Position numbers and translations under genes: made by a program. Shown piece by piece: positions 1 to 11,808 of a stretch of 64,000 bases of DNA. A model generated the notes under the pieces. The model was not told where the DNA came from. It ran no database searches and was given only the letters and a program-made list of their open reading frames with translations. The stretch is from Chlorops oryzae. Taxonomy: Eukaryota > Arthropoda > Insecta > Diptera > Chloropidae. The stretch covers positions 26,572,573 to 26,636,572 of the forward strand of contig CM035809.1 of assembly GCA_020466095.1 (NCBI GenBank). Direction: 5' to 3'. The stretch's first letter is position 1; every line of letters starts with the position of its first letter.

Positions 1-2029
1 CCATGCAGATGAAAGCGAAGCATTTCAATAGATATTTTCTTTATTGGCATGCCCGACGTATGAGTAATGTGCACGATTACAATGCGTATACTTTGTATCG
101 CTGTTACCCAACTCACAAAACTAAAAAAAAAAAAAAAATAGTCCTTTGTTGTTGTCTACTGTTTTATGGATTTACTGCAATACACAATTTATTTAACGTT
201 GAATCTAGTTCACCTGCCACAAGAGGTCAATGTGCGGAGGAAAATTATTATAGGAATGAAGAAATTACGCAATTTATCGGGAAAAGATTTCTCAATGAGG
301 AAGAACATGAAAACTATTCTTATTCAATATCGAATTGATAACAATAACCTTAACAATAACCTTATACAAACGTGATTGAGTGAATTAGTGCGAAGCTGTC
401 GATGTTTTATTCGAAGTTGATTTGTTCGTTTCATTGTTAACATTTATTTCCTAAACGTGTGGAGTCTCGTCAGCATTATCGATGAGAAAAATTCAACGTA
501 CAGAGAAAATACCACACCTCATTACATCGGTCGATTCGGTATCTTGTTATTTCTCAGATTCATGATTTACGCTTGTAGTATGTTGTCCAAAAGGATTTTT
601 CGATATTTCATTCGATTACCTGCCAATCGTTAGGTTTGGAAGAGTCCCATACACAAGAAGAAATTAGGTTCTTCGTAATGCTATTCCACAGATTTTTGTA
701 TTTTCAGATTTTTCCTTGAATACCTACTGTTATCCGTGCATCTTTGATTGAGGGGCATTCGATTCTTAGAATCATTACGTCACTTTCGCTTGAGAAACTA
801 ACAATAGAAAATTTTCAGAACCTGTAGCGTTTTCATTCGAAATCATTAGATTGAGAATATGCTCCTTGAAACTTTGTTCCCCTTCTAATACCGAAATCAT
901 TCCACAAATTAAAATCTTCAAAGAATCAGGTCACCATTTCGGCTTAGAATGACTTCCATCTCATGTTTTAATATTATAAAATCTTTAGACTTTTTAAAAC
1001 TTCTACTAGCGAACACATTAAAAACTAAAAAACAAAAACTGCTCCTCCCTCCTCCAGATGATGATGATGGCTTCCTACAAAATGCACATTTTAAAAGCAT
1101 ATCCTGAACACATTTCAAGCATGATAAGCATTAAAACCGTTGAACGGAAACCGGACAATACAAAAAAAACACAAATATTTTAAAAGCCTGGCATAAAATG
1201 AGGAAAAACAAAAACAGAAACCGGGGGAAAAAATCTAGAAAAACAAAAGCACATTTCTAAATAAGAAAAAATATGCCATGCAAGCATAAAATTTCCATTT
1301 TTTTTTTTTTTTTTTTTGTTTTAGTCAACGTGTTTTGTACTCGGGTAGACGACCTACACATACATACATGTCCTACTATTAACTATCTGTTTTACTACAT
1401 ATTTCACTTCCTCTTAACTTCACATTCTTGGTTTAAGAGGAAATTCATAGCACCGGAATAATTCAGATTTCGTGTTTACAAATGGCGATAGTCCCTTCCC
1501 TGGCGGAAATAGTTCCTTGCATTTTCCGATTCTCTTATTTTGTTTATTTTTATGTTTTTATATTTTTTTTTCTCTTGTTTTGTTTCAGCCTAAAGTACTG
1601 TTGTTGGCCTGATTTTGCCGTTTCTTTCTAATTCCTAAATTTCATTAGAAGAGAAGGCTGTAGATAAGCGACGGTGTATTTTTTCCATGACAGCTTCGCT
1701 TATTTTGGCCACGGATATGATGAGAATGTTTTACTTTTTTCCTCTTTATCTTTTTTCCTTAATTAAAATGCAGAACTTGAGCAGGAAAAGCCCTTTTGCC
1801 CACAAGTTTTCTTTTTTAATTTATTAGGCGTGATCCACAATAGGGAAGAAGGAATGAAGTCCCTGCGATTTTTAGAATGTGGAACAATTGAAAGGAAGAG
1901 AATTAATCTATTTTTAGACTTTTTTTTATTAAATTTTTGTGGTTGCGGACTTGGTTCTTTTTTAGCTTTGAAGTCTTTTCAAGAATTTTTGCCTTTGAAC
2001 GTTAATAAATTATGAGAAATTCTTTCAGC
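1..2029. other. Non-coding stretch, no gene seen
   Basis: AT-rich sequence with poly-A and poly-T runs. The open frames are short, low in complexity and unlike any family I recognise. Near position 60 there is a CGTATGAGTAATGTG word that recurs in reverse complement near 35.48 kb. Nothing else is supportable here. Confidence 0.6.
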
Positions 2030-2127
2030 TTAACTTCATGAGGCATCCATGATTTTTCACGTCGTGACTGATGACAAATCAGAACCTTAGGGGGTGCCTA
2101 AAGAGTTTTAATATAGGACGATTCTTA

Positions 2128-2575
2128 TTATCTGATAAGGGTTGGAACAATAACTGGAACAATCGTGGCACTGCGGTTGCTGGAGTTGCATGTGAGAGCT
2201 TTCATCACTTTGGTTTTTAGTAGAAAAATCCTAATCTGTCCTATCTTTAGGGCTTTTGGCTGTGTGATTTCCCTCAGTAGTGTTATCCTTCTATCATTTT
2301 GAAGAGCTAGGCATTCTGCTAAAATGTGAATTGAGGATTTCTCATCCTCCAAACATAATCTGTACCCCTCGTTTAAGGTAAGTCCCAGTCGCCATTTGTA
2401 ACTAATCTGCAAACAGTGGCCGCTCAGAAGTCCAATAATGACTTTCATGTGCAATCTTGTCAGTTTCAACAAATTTTGTGTTTTCTCGATCGAATACTTC
2501 GGGGGGAAAAGACCGTCATTCCATTTCTCAATCTCTTTTCACCAATCGGCCCTTTACAGTTTGCTAATAAGGAAT
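2128..2575 (-). mobile_element. Non-LTR retrotransposon (LINE) fragment, RNase H C-terminal region
   Basis: The minus strand is open from about 2575 down to 2128. It reads as the C-terminal part of the RNase H domain found in Jockey/I/R1-type LINE ORF2 proteins. Visible hallmarks are a VIIGLLSGHC-like segment (family form GLLTGHC), then RLCLEDE followed by IHILAECLALQNDR, matching the family pattern CRxCxEDExxxHILCECPAL. Two positions that are normally Cys or Pro differ (RLC for CRLC, ECLAL for ECPAL), which suggests decay. No reverse transcriptase or endonuclease is seen on the same strand at higher coordinates, so this is a truncated relic. The clade is uncertain. Confidence 0.7.
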
Positions 2576-2585
2576 TTTGCTGACA

Positions 2586-2678
2586 CATCGCACCTCCGCA
2601 AATGAAGAAGTCACAGCTCAAACATCAAGAAAATGACAAATTTTGAATTGTGACTTCTTTGTTATGGAGGTGCGATAT
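2586..2678. repeat. Short imperfect hairpin (MITE remnant or miRNA-like foldback)
   Basis: The left arm has ATCGCACCTCCGC then AAGAAGTCACA. The right arm has TGTGACTTCTT then GGAGGTGCGAT. The arms therefore pair over about 30 bases with a few mismatches around a loop of about 35 bases. It begins directly beside the LINE RNase H relic. The size would fit a pre-miRNA foldback, but a tiny MITE or transposon end is at least as likely. No expression evidence is available from sequence. Confidence 0.55.
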
Positions 2679-2679
2679 C

Positions 2680-5600
2680 TAATTACATGCAATCAAGTTT
2701 GGAACTTCGGAGAATTAGAGGCAAAATATTTGAAAGCTACCAGACATCTCATCTCTATACTGATTTCGTCTTGAAATTCCAAATTGGCCTTACCTCTTAA
2801 ATGAGCAAAATGTTTTCAAGCCAAAAAAGGATAAACATTTGAATTAGAAGACATTTTTTTAAAGAAAGCACAAAGATCGTTACTTCAGATTTTACAAAAG
2901 CATGCTAAATTTTCTGTGTCTGTTAGACTACGAGGTCAGCAACAGAGGGTTAAGGGAACGCAACAATTTGTCTAGAAAATTGCCCCGGTTTTGATTGAAT
3001 CACGATTAGACTTTGGTCCTTATCCTAGCTCAATTTTCAATTCAATTTTATTTCCCTAATGTTGGATCGCGGTCCCTCGAATTACGAAGAGAAAATTTCA
3101 ATCTCAACTTTAAGAGAAAAAAGTTAATATGTTATTGAATTCAGACGAGTGTCAGAATTTCACTTCTCCGTACAACAAGGACGTCCCAAATTCACTTCCA
3201 AACAAAATGAAAAACTTGCTAAATTCTCCTCTTCTCTTAATTATCCATTTTTTTGCTTTCTTAATATTCTTTTTTTTTCACTTAAACATTTGGTTCGCCA
3301 TTTTCCTGAACTTTCAATAAAAATTCTTTGCAAGTTATTTCCAAGGAATGCAATTAAATTTCAATGGTATCCCTCTCAATTTTTTCGCCCGCTATGCCAT
3401 TAAAACGAATTCTCAAGGCTAATGAAAGTATGAATATTTCCATTGTATGGCTTATTTTATTGCTTTTTTCATTAAAAAACAAAAAAAAACTCGACATTTT
3501 AATGACCTTTATGCTTGTAATTAAGCACAATTAAAGTGAATAATGGCAATAAGACCGTTAAGTATTTAGTATCCTTTTAGTACTTGAATAGTTTGAAGTG
3601 AAGAGAATATTTCTGAGACATGATACTCCATCTCAACGAGCTTTATCCATACTAGATACTCAAATACTTATGCACGAGCTACCCTCATTATCTTCAACAA
3701 AATGAAATTAAATTCAAATTCTTATTAACTCATCATCATCATTATAATCAACGCGTCCTTGTCAGGTGTGCTCTTTGCTTTCTTCGAACACACTACTGAC
3801 CATCTCATTTGCTATATGTAGAAAGTAATTACATCATACCATGTGCAAATCATAAGCATAGAAATGTATTATTTTCAATAGGGTTAATTAAAGCCTGTAT
3901 CTGAAGTTTAAATACTTATGAACCTATTCATCTGTAGTCAATAATGAGCTCCGACTCGGTGTACTTAAGAGCAATGAAAGCGATGGTGAAATATATTTCC
4001 TTATATAACCGCACCAGGTAGTTCTGAAGTTCTTCAACTAGATTGAATAGAACACGAAGGAACTCGAAGGAAATCACATTGAAAGCTACCAAATGTAAAG
4101 ATATATTCCTACCCCAAGCCTGAAGCATCGAGCCGCAAGCGATTTTGACAAGTGACACATGCCACTTAGTTATGTGCCAAAATGCCTATGTATACGGCTT
4201 TGGTATACAAACGAGAATATGTAGGCACTGAAATGACTTAAAAGGATTCTAAATTTAAAATGATTCGCCTGCTAAGTTACGTTTGGAATTCACAGCACAC
4301 AGTCACATAAGAACGTAGCCAGCCAGGCACGAAAATGAGCTTACAGAAGTTGAGAGCGACCTAGATTATGCCGTAAAGGCTTATAGAATCATCAGTTTGT
4401 TTTCCTTCAATCTAATAATCTTAACTTAGTTAGACTTCAAGGACAATTTATGTAGGTCGTCTCTTGTAAATAAACGCACCTTCTGGAATGCGGTCGAACA
4501 GAAAAGAAACATATGAATGCGTCTTTAAATTGCCAACAAGTTATTTTTTCTTTTTTTTAAATTTAGCATCACTCATGCAATAAGTTTATGAATGCGAGCA
4601 GTTCGAAGAACTTCAATTTCACATCGCAATGAATTGCTTTCACTTGAAAAGGAAAATAAAAGTTAACAAACAAAAAGCCCGTGGAATAAGCTGTTACTTT
4701 TCCTACTTGACTATGACTGAAATGGCGTAGTCTAATTAAACATACAAACGTAATAAATGAACACGCTCTTTGAATGAAAATTCCACGAAAAATGCTTAAT
4801 AAGTACACATGTATATCAAGATAATTTCAGTAAATTTTAATCACTAAGAAACATCTTACGATCCTCAAATATCCTGCGTTTTGTGAATTGCCCAAGGACA
4901 ACGTTTTATATTTTTAATTATACAATTTATTCTTAAATTATATGGAAGACTTGACAAGAATTATCCCATTCACGATATGAGCTTCATCACATGTACAACC
5001 CGTTGTATGGGGATCGTCGCAGGTGTGTACCCTTAGCGAGCATCACTCATACGTCGGTATTGCTCTAAGAAGCGAAATTGAGAACAAAACTCAAACATTT
5101 GATTATCTTAAAATTTCTTTTGTTTTTCCTGTGAATTTTGTCAGTACTTTTCTTCAAATTTTCAAAATTAATTCTTCTAGCTTTTGCTCAGTTTAAATTC
5201 TTTCCGCTTGAGGCAAAGGAAAAACTTCAAAATTTTTCCTCATCTTTATTCAACGCCGAAAAAGGGCAAAGAAAATAAGCACAGCCCTTATCAAATTGTG
5301 TGAATTTTTTGAAGCATTTCATCCCTCTCCTTAACCCATTCCAATTCATCAACGGCACGCACGTGCCTGAAATTCTTTTATCCTTCAGTGCTCGAAACGG
5401 GGCGGTCCTTAAGATGTCTTAAGTGCGAAACTATGTTGTCATAGAAATCCCTCGAATTGTCATTTCAAAATCATTTATCTTAGAAGGTTTCTTTGATCCC
5501 ATTAAATAGAGAAATAGAGAGAGAGAGAGAGGGAGAGAGCATCGAAATTAAATTTTAGGCGATGAACATTTTGTTCCTGTAAGCTTTTTTGCTCATTTAG

Positions 5601-8195
5601 CTAAGATAGATTGTTTTGATGTTACCCGCTCAATTTAATCTCCAAACGTGCGGACTAATCTCGACAAAGGAATGGTTTTTTGCCCTCGAAATACCTGGCG
5701 AAAATGTTCTGTAGCACTTTATAATTCAATTAGGAATTGTTCCACTATTATGGGAGAGCTTTGAAGACACTTTCATCTTTTTATTTAATTCTCTTTTATT
5801 TTATTTTATTTTATTTTATTTTATTTAACTTAACTATTTCCCTCACCATAATGCTCTCACCACTAAAAAGATATTATAAAAAATAACTGCAAATTGTTCA
5901 ACCACCTCTCAATCTTCTTTTATCGTTCGTTATCGTCCTTTACCACGTAGAGGACAATTTATGGAAACAGTTTTTAATCAAATTTATATTATCCTTTGGC
6001 CGGATGTTGGTTGCTCCATAAAAATTGCCATTTGATCAAAGACCATTGAGGCACAATGTGTGTTATCAAAATCACCTGAAACTAAACAATGCTCTCCACA
6101 TTTTGATGGTTTAGTTCGCTTGAGGCTTGAATTGTAGTAAATTTGCGTTCGGATACCATGGAGCGTAGAACTTTTTTAGCCGTTCATAATTGAGCTTGAA
6201 GCAAACAAAATATTTGCATGCAGTCACTATTTGAAGCATGCTTCAGGGCTGAAACATTTTTTGTTATCTTCGAGGTTTAATATATAGAGACACACACACA
6301 AAAATATAACTTTATTCATAGAACTTTTTCCAAAAGCGGAACTCCAACAGGCAACCACCTCAAAAAACGCCAGAAGCAAATTTTTATTTAAAAACTATTC
6401 ACAATTCATGCTGCTACTATTTACTAGGAAGAAATGTCTCCAGAATGCGGCGCAAAGGAATTCAAAACAATGTTGGGGAAATGAAATAGAAATCCGTGAG
6501 GATCTAAACAGTTTAGCTGTAGTTTGAGCGGGTCATTATGATGCGTTGTGAGCAGTGAAATGGCATGAAATTTAATGCTAATTACGTGATCATAAAAAAC
6601 TTTTCATTAGAGCTTATTAAAACTTATCAAATCGAGCGCTTGCAGGCACGCTCAAGCATGCGTGCCATTTCGATAATAAGGATAACATTTACGGAGAATA
6701 CGTGAGGATAATTTTTTTTTTTTAATCTATTCAAGTCTTTGAAATAAATATCTAATCTAAGTAATAAAGAATTTATCATGAATCCTTGGAGCCATAAGAT
6801 ACGGAAATTAACTACATAAATACGATACATGGTGGCAGCTCTGGCATCACAAAATGTTTTATACTTTGTGAACGATGTGGGCTTGAATAAACTAGATTTT
6901 TCATCACAGTCGCTGTTGCGGCATGAAATTTATCAGAAAAAATACTGTTCATTGAGAACCAAACGCTGGCAACAGTCTGCTATATGATATCGTGGGATGC
7001 ATTTTATGTCGCTTAAGAGGAAGAAAAATTAAGGAAGACAGTTTGATGGACATGTTGACGAGTTTGCGTGGATTGTGAAGATTATGAGTGATGCTTTATG
7101 TCCTTAAAAAAAGATGCTGTGATCAAATTTTATTCGCTGTAAATTCACAGACAATGGATTTTAAAAGGAATCGAGGATAATTAAAAGGCTATTTTTTCTT
7201 ATTTTGCAATATGCTTCTTGCAAACTTAAATACGGAAAAAGGATACTAAAGAAACCTTTGCATTAAAATCTAGAAAAAGGATCGATTTCGGACTATGTAG
7301 GAAGCCAATTTTCATTGGAATGCCATCAAATGTTATGCATAACGAGCTCGAATAGCTTTCGATATTAAACGATATTGAAGAAAACAGATGACACTAACCT
7401 AAAAAATATATGGGCTTCAATGAAACATACTCTGTGAAACAAATTATGCGCCATTGATTATGAAAATGGCACTTATTTATTTTTTCAAACAATAGTTTTT
7501 GAAAAATAAACGATGGTTTTGGTTAATTTTTCATTTATCGCTAAATATTATAAAAATGGTTCGGAACCATTTGCGTTGGGTTGAAAAACTTCGTGCATAC
7601 CCAAAAGGGTGATTTTGCGCTTTTTCTTCCGATTTGGGATAAAAATTGTTCAACTTTGCAGCGGAAAAACGGTACCAAGTAGTGCTCGGATGCAGTTCGT
7701 GCATATGAAGAAGTTGTTTAGTTATAATTTTTCTATATTTGCAAGCAAAAAATTGATATAAAATGTTTATTGCCTTGGGAGCTATAGGCCATACAAAACA
7801 AAATAGGATAAAAAAACACGTCAAATTTTAGGAATTTTTGCAATTTGCACCTACTAGATAGACTTTTTTCGGGTTGGTTTGAAGTAAGACTATTTAAAAT
7901 GAGTTCAGAGCTTAAAATTGTGATAGAAAGGAAATTAAAATATTGAACAGATTACGAGATATAGCCATAAGTAAGTGAGTAATTTAATTCTCAGCCACAC
8001 TTTTTGAAGTCTATTTAAAAAAAAATTTAGAGGTGACTTGACAAAACTGAGTATGAGGCGTTGTTAAACTCACCGAGCACTTTCAAAAACAGTCGTTAAA
8101 TTTTTGTTTACAAAATCGTGTCGCACTGTGTAAATAAACTCTTTTGAAAAAACTTCAGAAGTTTCGAAAACGAAGCTTCATAACTTCAAAGATTT
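2680..8195. other. Non-coding stretch with simple repeats
   Basis: No coding region is recognised. There is a GA-rich tract at 5515-5539 and a pentanucleotide (TTTTA)n tract at about 5793-5826. The remaining sequence is unique-looking AT-rich DNA, with open frames below 100 codons that lack any family motif. Confidence 0.55.
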
Positions 8196-8254
8196 TTATG
8201 AAAATGGTGGTAAGAAGTTTGCTAATATGATTCTTAAGCTATCTCCCATCTCAG

Positions 8255-8990
8255 CTAGCATTTTTCGAAATTTTTGATCAAAAGCGAGTATTTTTCGAGT
8301 CGCCTTTCTGATTAAAAAGATCAAATATGCGCTCGTTTTCTGATCAAAAATTATATTATTGTCGGGAGAAATTGGAACCCTAGCCGCGACTTTTCTTAAG
8401 GAGTCATATTTGATATCATTTGCGAGTCGTTTCGAGTCATATTTGTTTCTATTTTCTAGTCTTCTACGACTCATATTTGCTCTCATTTTGGAGTCTTCTA
8501 CGACTCATATTTATAATCAATTGCTTTCTAAAAAATAAAAATAAAAATATATAAAAAAAATTTTTAAATCAACACATTTTTTGGCTTTTCCGTGTATATG
8601 TTTATATGCATTATTATTATAGATGCAACATTTTTTTTCCTTGCCTTACGTGGGATTTGAAACTGGGAACTCTCGTTTTCTAGTCCTGTGCTCACCCGTC
8701 GACATCAAGCTTTCCAAATCGAAAGTCATGGAAATTTTTCGGTTATATCTTCAAATTCGAATTCCATTCTATTCAATTTTGAGTCAAATATTGAGTGAAA
8801 TATAAGATAGCAACAATTTGAATGATCATATTTCAATCCCATACGTGATTAATTGGCGATTGCTCTATATTTTGTTTTTGTAATTTGAATACGTCTCGCT
8901 TTTGAAACATATTCGAGAGTCGTTTTCGAGTCTTCTTTTAATCAATAATCAAAAATTTTTGAATCAGGAAGGGAGCTCGAAAAAGGGTCG
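8255..8990. repeat. GAGTC-rich interspersed repeat of unknown type
   Basis: The motif GAGTCATATTTG recurs at about 8401, 8434, 8468 and 8501. The last two lie inside a longer direct repeat, GTCTTCTACGACTCATATTT. Related GAGTCGTTTTCGAGTC text lies near 8920. The left side (TTTTTCGAAATTTTTGAT near 8264) and the right side (about 8950) show weak inverted similarity through AAATTTTTGAT. This is compatible with a non-autonomous DNA element with subterminal repeats, but the boundaries are not secure. Confidence 0.35.
8630..8725 (-). mobile_element. Possible tRNA-derived SINE head
   Basis: Read on the minus strand, this segment contains GTTTCAAATCC, a 10/11 match to the RNA polymerase III B box consensus GGTTCRANNCC. 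About 40 bases earlier there is a weak A-box-like GCTTGATGTCGACGGG. The spacing is right for a tRNA-like promoter, but the cloverleaf is not intact. A SINE fragment is more likely than a tRNA gene. It sits inside the GAGTC-rich repeat. Confidence 0.35.
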
Positions 8991-10503
8991 TAAATGAATC
9001 TTCTCATAAAACAGTCTTCCAAATGTTGGGTGGGATTATGTTCTCGAATGCATTATCACAAAAATACGTTGCATACTGTAAGGCAAAAATTTGTACAAGC
9101 AGCTTTTATTTTGAATACATCACATATTCAATAACCTCGTCTGAAATAAAATTAAGTCTACGGACGATAATATAAAAAAGATTTTTTGACATCTTACTGT
9201 ATTTAACTTCGACTGGAGAAAAAGTGATGGTGCAGTTTGAAAGATTGATTGATTTCCGCGATAGCAAACTGAAAATTAAATGGAAATAATACCTAACATT
9301 TCCTATGACATCGCAATTTCCACAAAAATCCATAGAAACTATTGCGGAATAGCTAATCGCTTAGCCTTACATCTTCCCACTAAGATATCAATAGGAAAAG
9401 AGAAAGGAGTACTCAACTATTTTAAGCTATAATAGAGATGTGCTTCCTCATGTACCCTTATTAAACGATAGCCATGAAGAACTTATGTAAATGGAGAGCT
9501 TCTTATGAATCAATAATCCTAGAAAATCATGAAAGCTTTCGTTCAAAATGTTGCATGATCGTCTTGCATGGAATCTCTTTGCATACGGAAACAAAGTTAA
9601 AGCAATCATTCGTTTTTTTCTGTTTTAGTTTCAAGGAAGTGAAATAACTCGAACCATCTTCAAAATTCATTGCTTTTTTTTTTGTTCGCTTGTTAATTAA
9701 AATGTTAATTTCCTCCAAGCAAAACGGGGAAAACATCATAAAAATAATGTACTTAGAAGGAGTATAAAGAGAAACAAAAAATGATGAAAAACTAAAAAAG
9801 AAAAAAAATAATGCCGCATAAAAATTCAAGCAAACGAATTCTTAACTTTTCTTTCTTTTTTTTTTTTTGCTGCATAAACTTTCCAAGTCATTTATTATAG
9901 TACAACATCGACTGCGCCATCTGTAGACGTAAAGGCAAAAGAGTTTTCAAAAACAAGAGGAACGTCCTTTTTTTTCTAAATATCACCCTGTATAGTATAA
10001 CGGGGCATTCCAGCCTTGGTTGCCGCTGCCTTGCTTTGGTAGCTTCTGACATCGTCCGACATAATTCACCATAAGCAAAAAACTATAAAAGAAAAATGAG
10101 TTCAAGGGAGACTAACAAGCGATAAAGCAACTCGAAGAAAAACAACAAAGAAAAGAAAGAATTAGAATAAAAATAAAAGTTAAAAAAAAAATAAACGAGA
10201 AAAGGAATAAAAATTATGCAAAAACTTTAGCAAAAATATTCAACGTCATAATTAATGTGAGCTCGTTTTTTTTTTTTTCAGAAAACTAAAAGAAAGAAAG
10301 TCCAAATAAAGTCGTAAAGCTCAACAGAGCCGGGCAATCAAAGAACTTCGTCGTATCGGCTCAATTTTTCATAATTTAACTTTTGCTGGGGGGAACCTCA
10401 CAATTGAGGATTTTAATTTTTTCAATCAACGGTTTGTTTGAAGACGTTTCGACGCTTAATTAAACCGCCATGCAGAAATTATTTCATCGAATTTTTTTCA
10501 TTA
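8991..10503. other. Non-coding stretch
   Basis: AT-rich with poly-T runs near 9850 and 10270. A CACCCTGTATA word near 9985 resembles ends of some insect DNA transposons, but no partner end is seen. No gene is supportable. Confidence 0.5.
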
Positions 10504-10620
10504 TTAACCCTTTCATTTCCATTGGGATAATACAAACCAATAGAATTTTTTATTATGTATGTAACTTCATTCGCATTTTGCACCTACATCTGATGTTAGT
10601 TTGGTAGGGTAAAGGGTTAA
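10504..10620. mobile_element. piggyBac-type MITE flanked by TTAA
   Basis: The element starts TTAACCCTTTCA and ends TAAAGGGTTAA. A TTAA at each edge with CCC...GGG termini is the signature of piggyBac-superfamily insertions, which duplicate TTAA. The 117-bp length and lack of an open frame make it a non-autonomous MITE. The internal GGGATAATA and GGTAG blocks are shared with the satellite monomers immediately to the right, so the two are related. Confidence 0.6.
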
Positions 10621-10645
10621 ATCGAATTCAAAAAAATTAAAGTCT

Positions 10646-11806
10646 CTACCCAAAATTGATTTAACCCTTTCAACTTAATTGGGGTTATATATAAAAACGA
10701 AATTTTAAAAATCGAATTATAATTTGGTAGTGAAAGGGTTAAATAGATATAAAAAAAAAATTTTTCATTCATTCAAATGGTCGCGACGACTTCGCTGTCC
10801 CTAACACGTCATCTTGAATAGGCTTTTCAGACATCTCTCCTCTCCTCTACCCAAAATTGATTTAACCCTTTCACCTTAATTGGGATAATATACATACTAA
10901 AAATGAAACCGTTTCACCTTAATTGGGGTTATATATAAAAACGAAATTTTAAAAATCGAATTATAATTTGGTAGTGAAAGGGTTAAATAGATATATAAAA
11001 AAAAATTTTTCATTCATTCAAATGGTCGCGACGACTTCGCTGTCCCTAACACGTCATCTTGAATAGGCTTTTCAGACATCTCTCCTCTCCTCTACCCAAA
11101 ATTGATTTAACCCTTTCACCTTAATTGGGATAATATACATATAAAAATGAAACCGTTTCACCTTAATTGGGGTTATATATAAAAACGAAATTTTAAAAAT
11201 CGAATTATAATTTGGTAGTGAAAGGGTTAAATAGATATAAAAAAAAAATTTTTCATTCATTCAAATGGTCGCGACGACTTCGCTGTCCCTAACACGTCAT
11301 CTTGAATAGGCTTTTCAGACATCTCTCCTCTCCTCTACCCAAAATTGATTTAACCCTTTCACCTTAATTGGGATAATATACATATAAAAATGAAACCGTT
11401 TTACCTTAGTTGGGGTATATATTTAAAAACGAAATTTTAAATATCGAATTATAATTTGGTAGTGAAAGGGTTAAATAAAAAAAAAAATTTTTCATTCATT
11501 CAAATGGTCGCGACGACTTCGCTGTCCCTAACACGTCATCTTGAATAGGCTTTTCAGACATCTCTCCTCTCCTCTACCCAAAATTGATTTAACCCTTTCA
11601 CCTTAGTTGGGGTAATATACATATAAAAAATAAACCGTTTTACCTTAGTTGGGGGAAAATATGTAAAAGCGAAATTTTAAATATCGAATTATAATTCGGT
11701 AGTTAAAGGGTTAAATAAAAAAAATTTTTTTTTTCATTCATTCAAATGAGACTTCGCAGTCCCTAACACGTCATCTTGAATAGGCTTTTCAGACCACCTC
11801 TCCTCT
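10646..11806. repeat. Tandem satellite, about 4.9 copies of a 200-245 bp monomer
   Basis: The word CAAAATTGATTTAACCC restarts at 10651, 10852, 11097, 11340 and 11579, giving periods of 201, 245, 243 and 239. Each monomer holds a TTAACCCTTTCA...GTGAAAGGGTTAA palindromic element. This is followed by a constant spacer with GGTCGCGACGACTTCGCTGT and a TC-rich end. The first monomer lacks an internal block of about 43 bp seen in the others, so that block arose by partial duplication (the TTTCACCTTAATTGGG segment occurs twice in later monomers). The last two copies carry more substitutions. Confidence 0.9.
10661..10742. mobile_element. MITE core inside satellite monomer 1
   Basis: An 82-bp TTAACCCTTTCA...GTGAAAGGGTTAA element with a perfect 14-bp inverted pair (TTTAACCCTTTCA plus the adjoining base). 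The equivalent cores in the other monomers lie at 10862-10986, 11107-11230, 11350-11474 and 11589-11714, each about 125 bp. The terminal TTAA and CCC/GGG ends fit the piggyBac type. Monomer 5 has a base change in its right end. Confidence 0.65.
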
Positions 11807-11808
11807 CC

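Noticed and set aside
8630..8725. tRNA gene on the minus strand
   Set aside because: Only the B box is good. The A box is weak and no full cloverleaf or acceptor stem can be drawn, so a SINE remnant is preferred.
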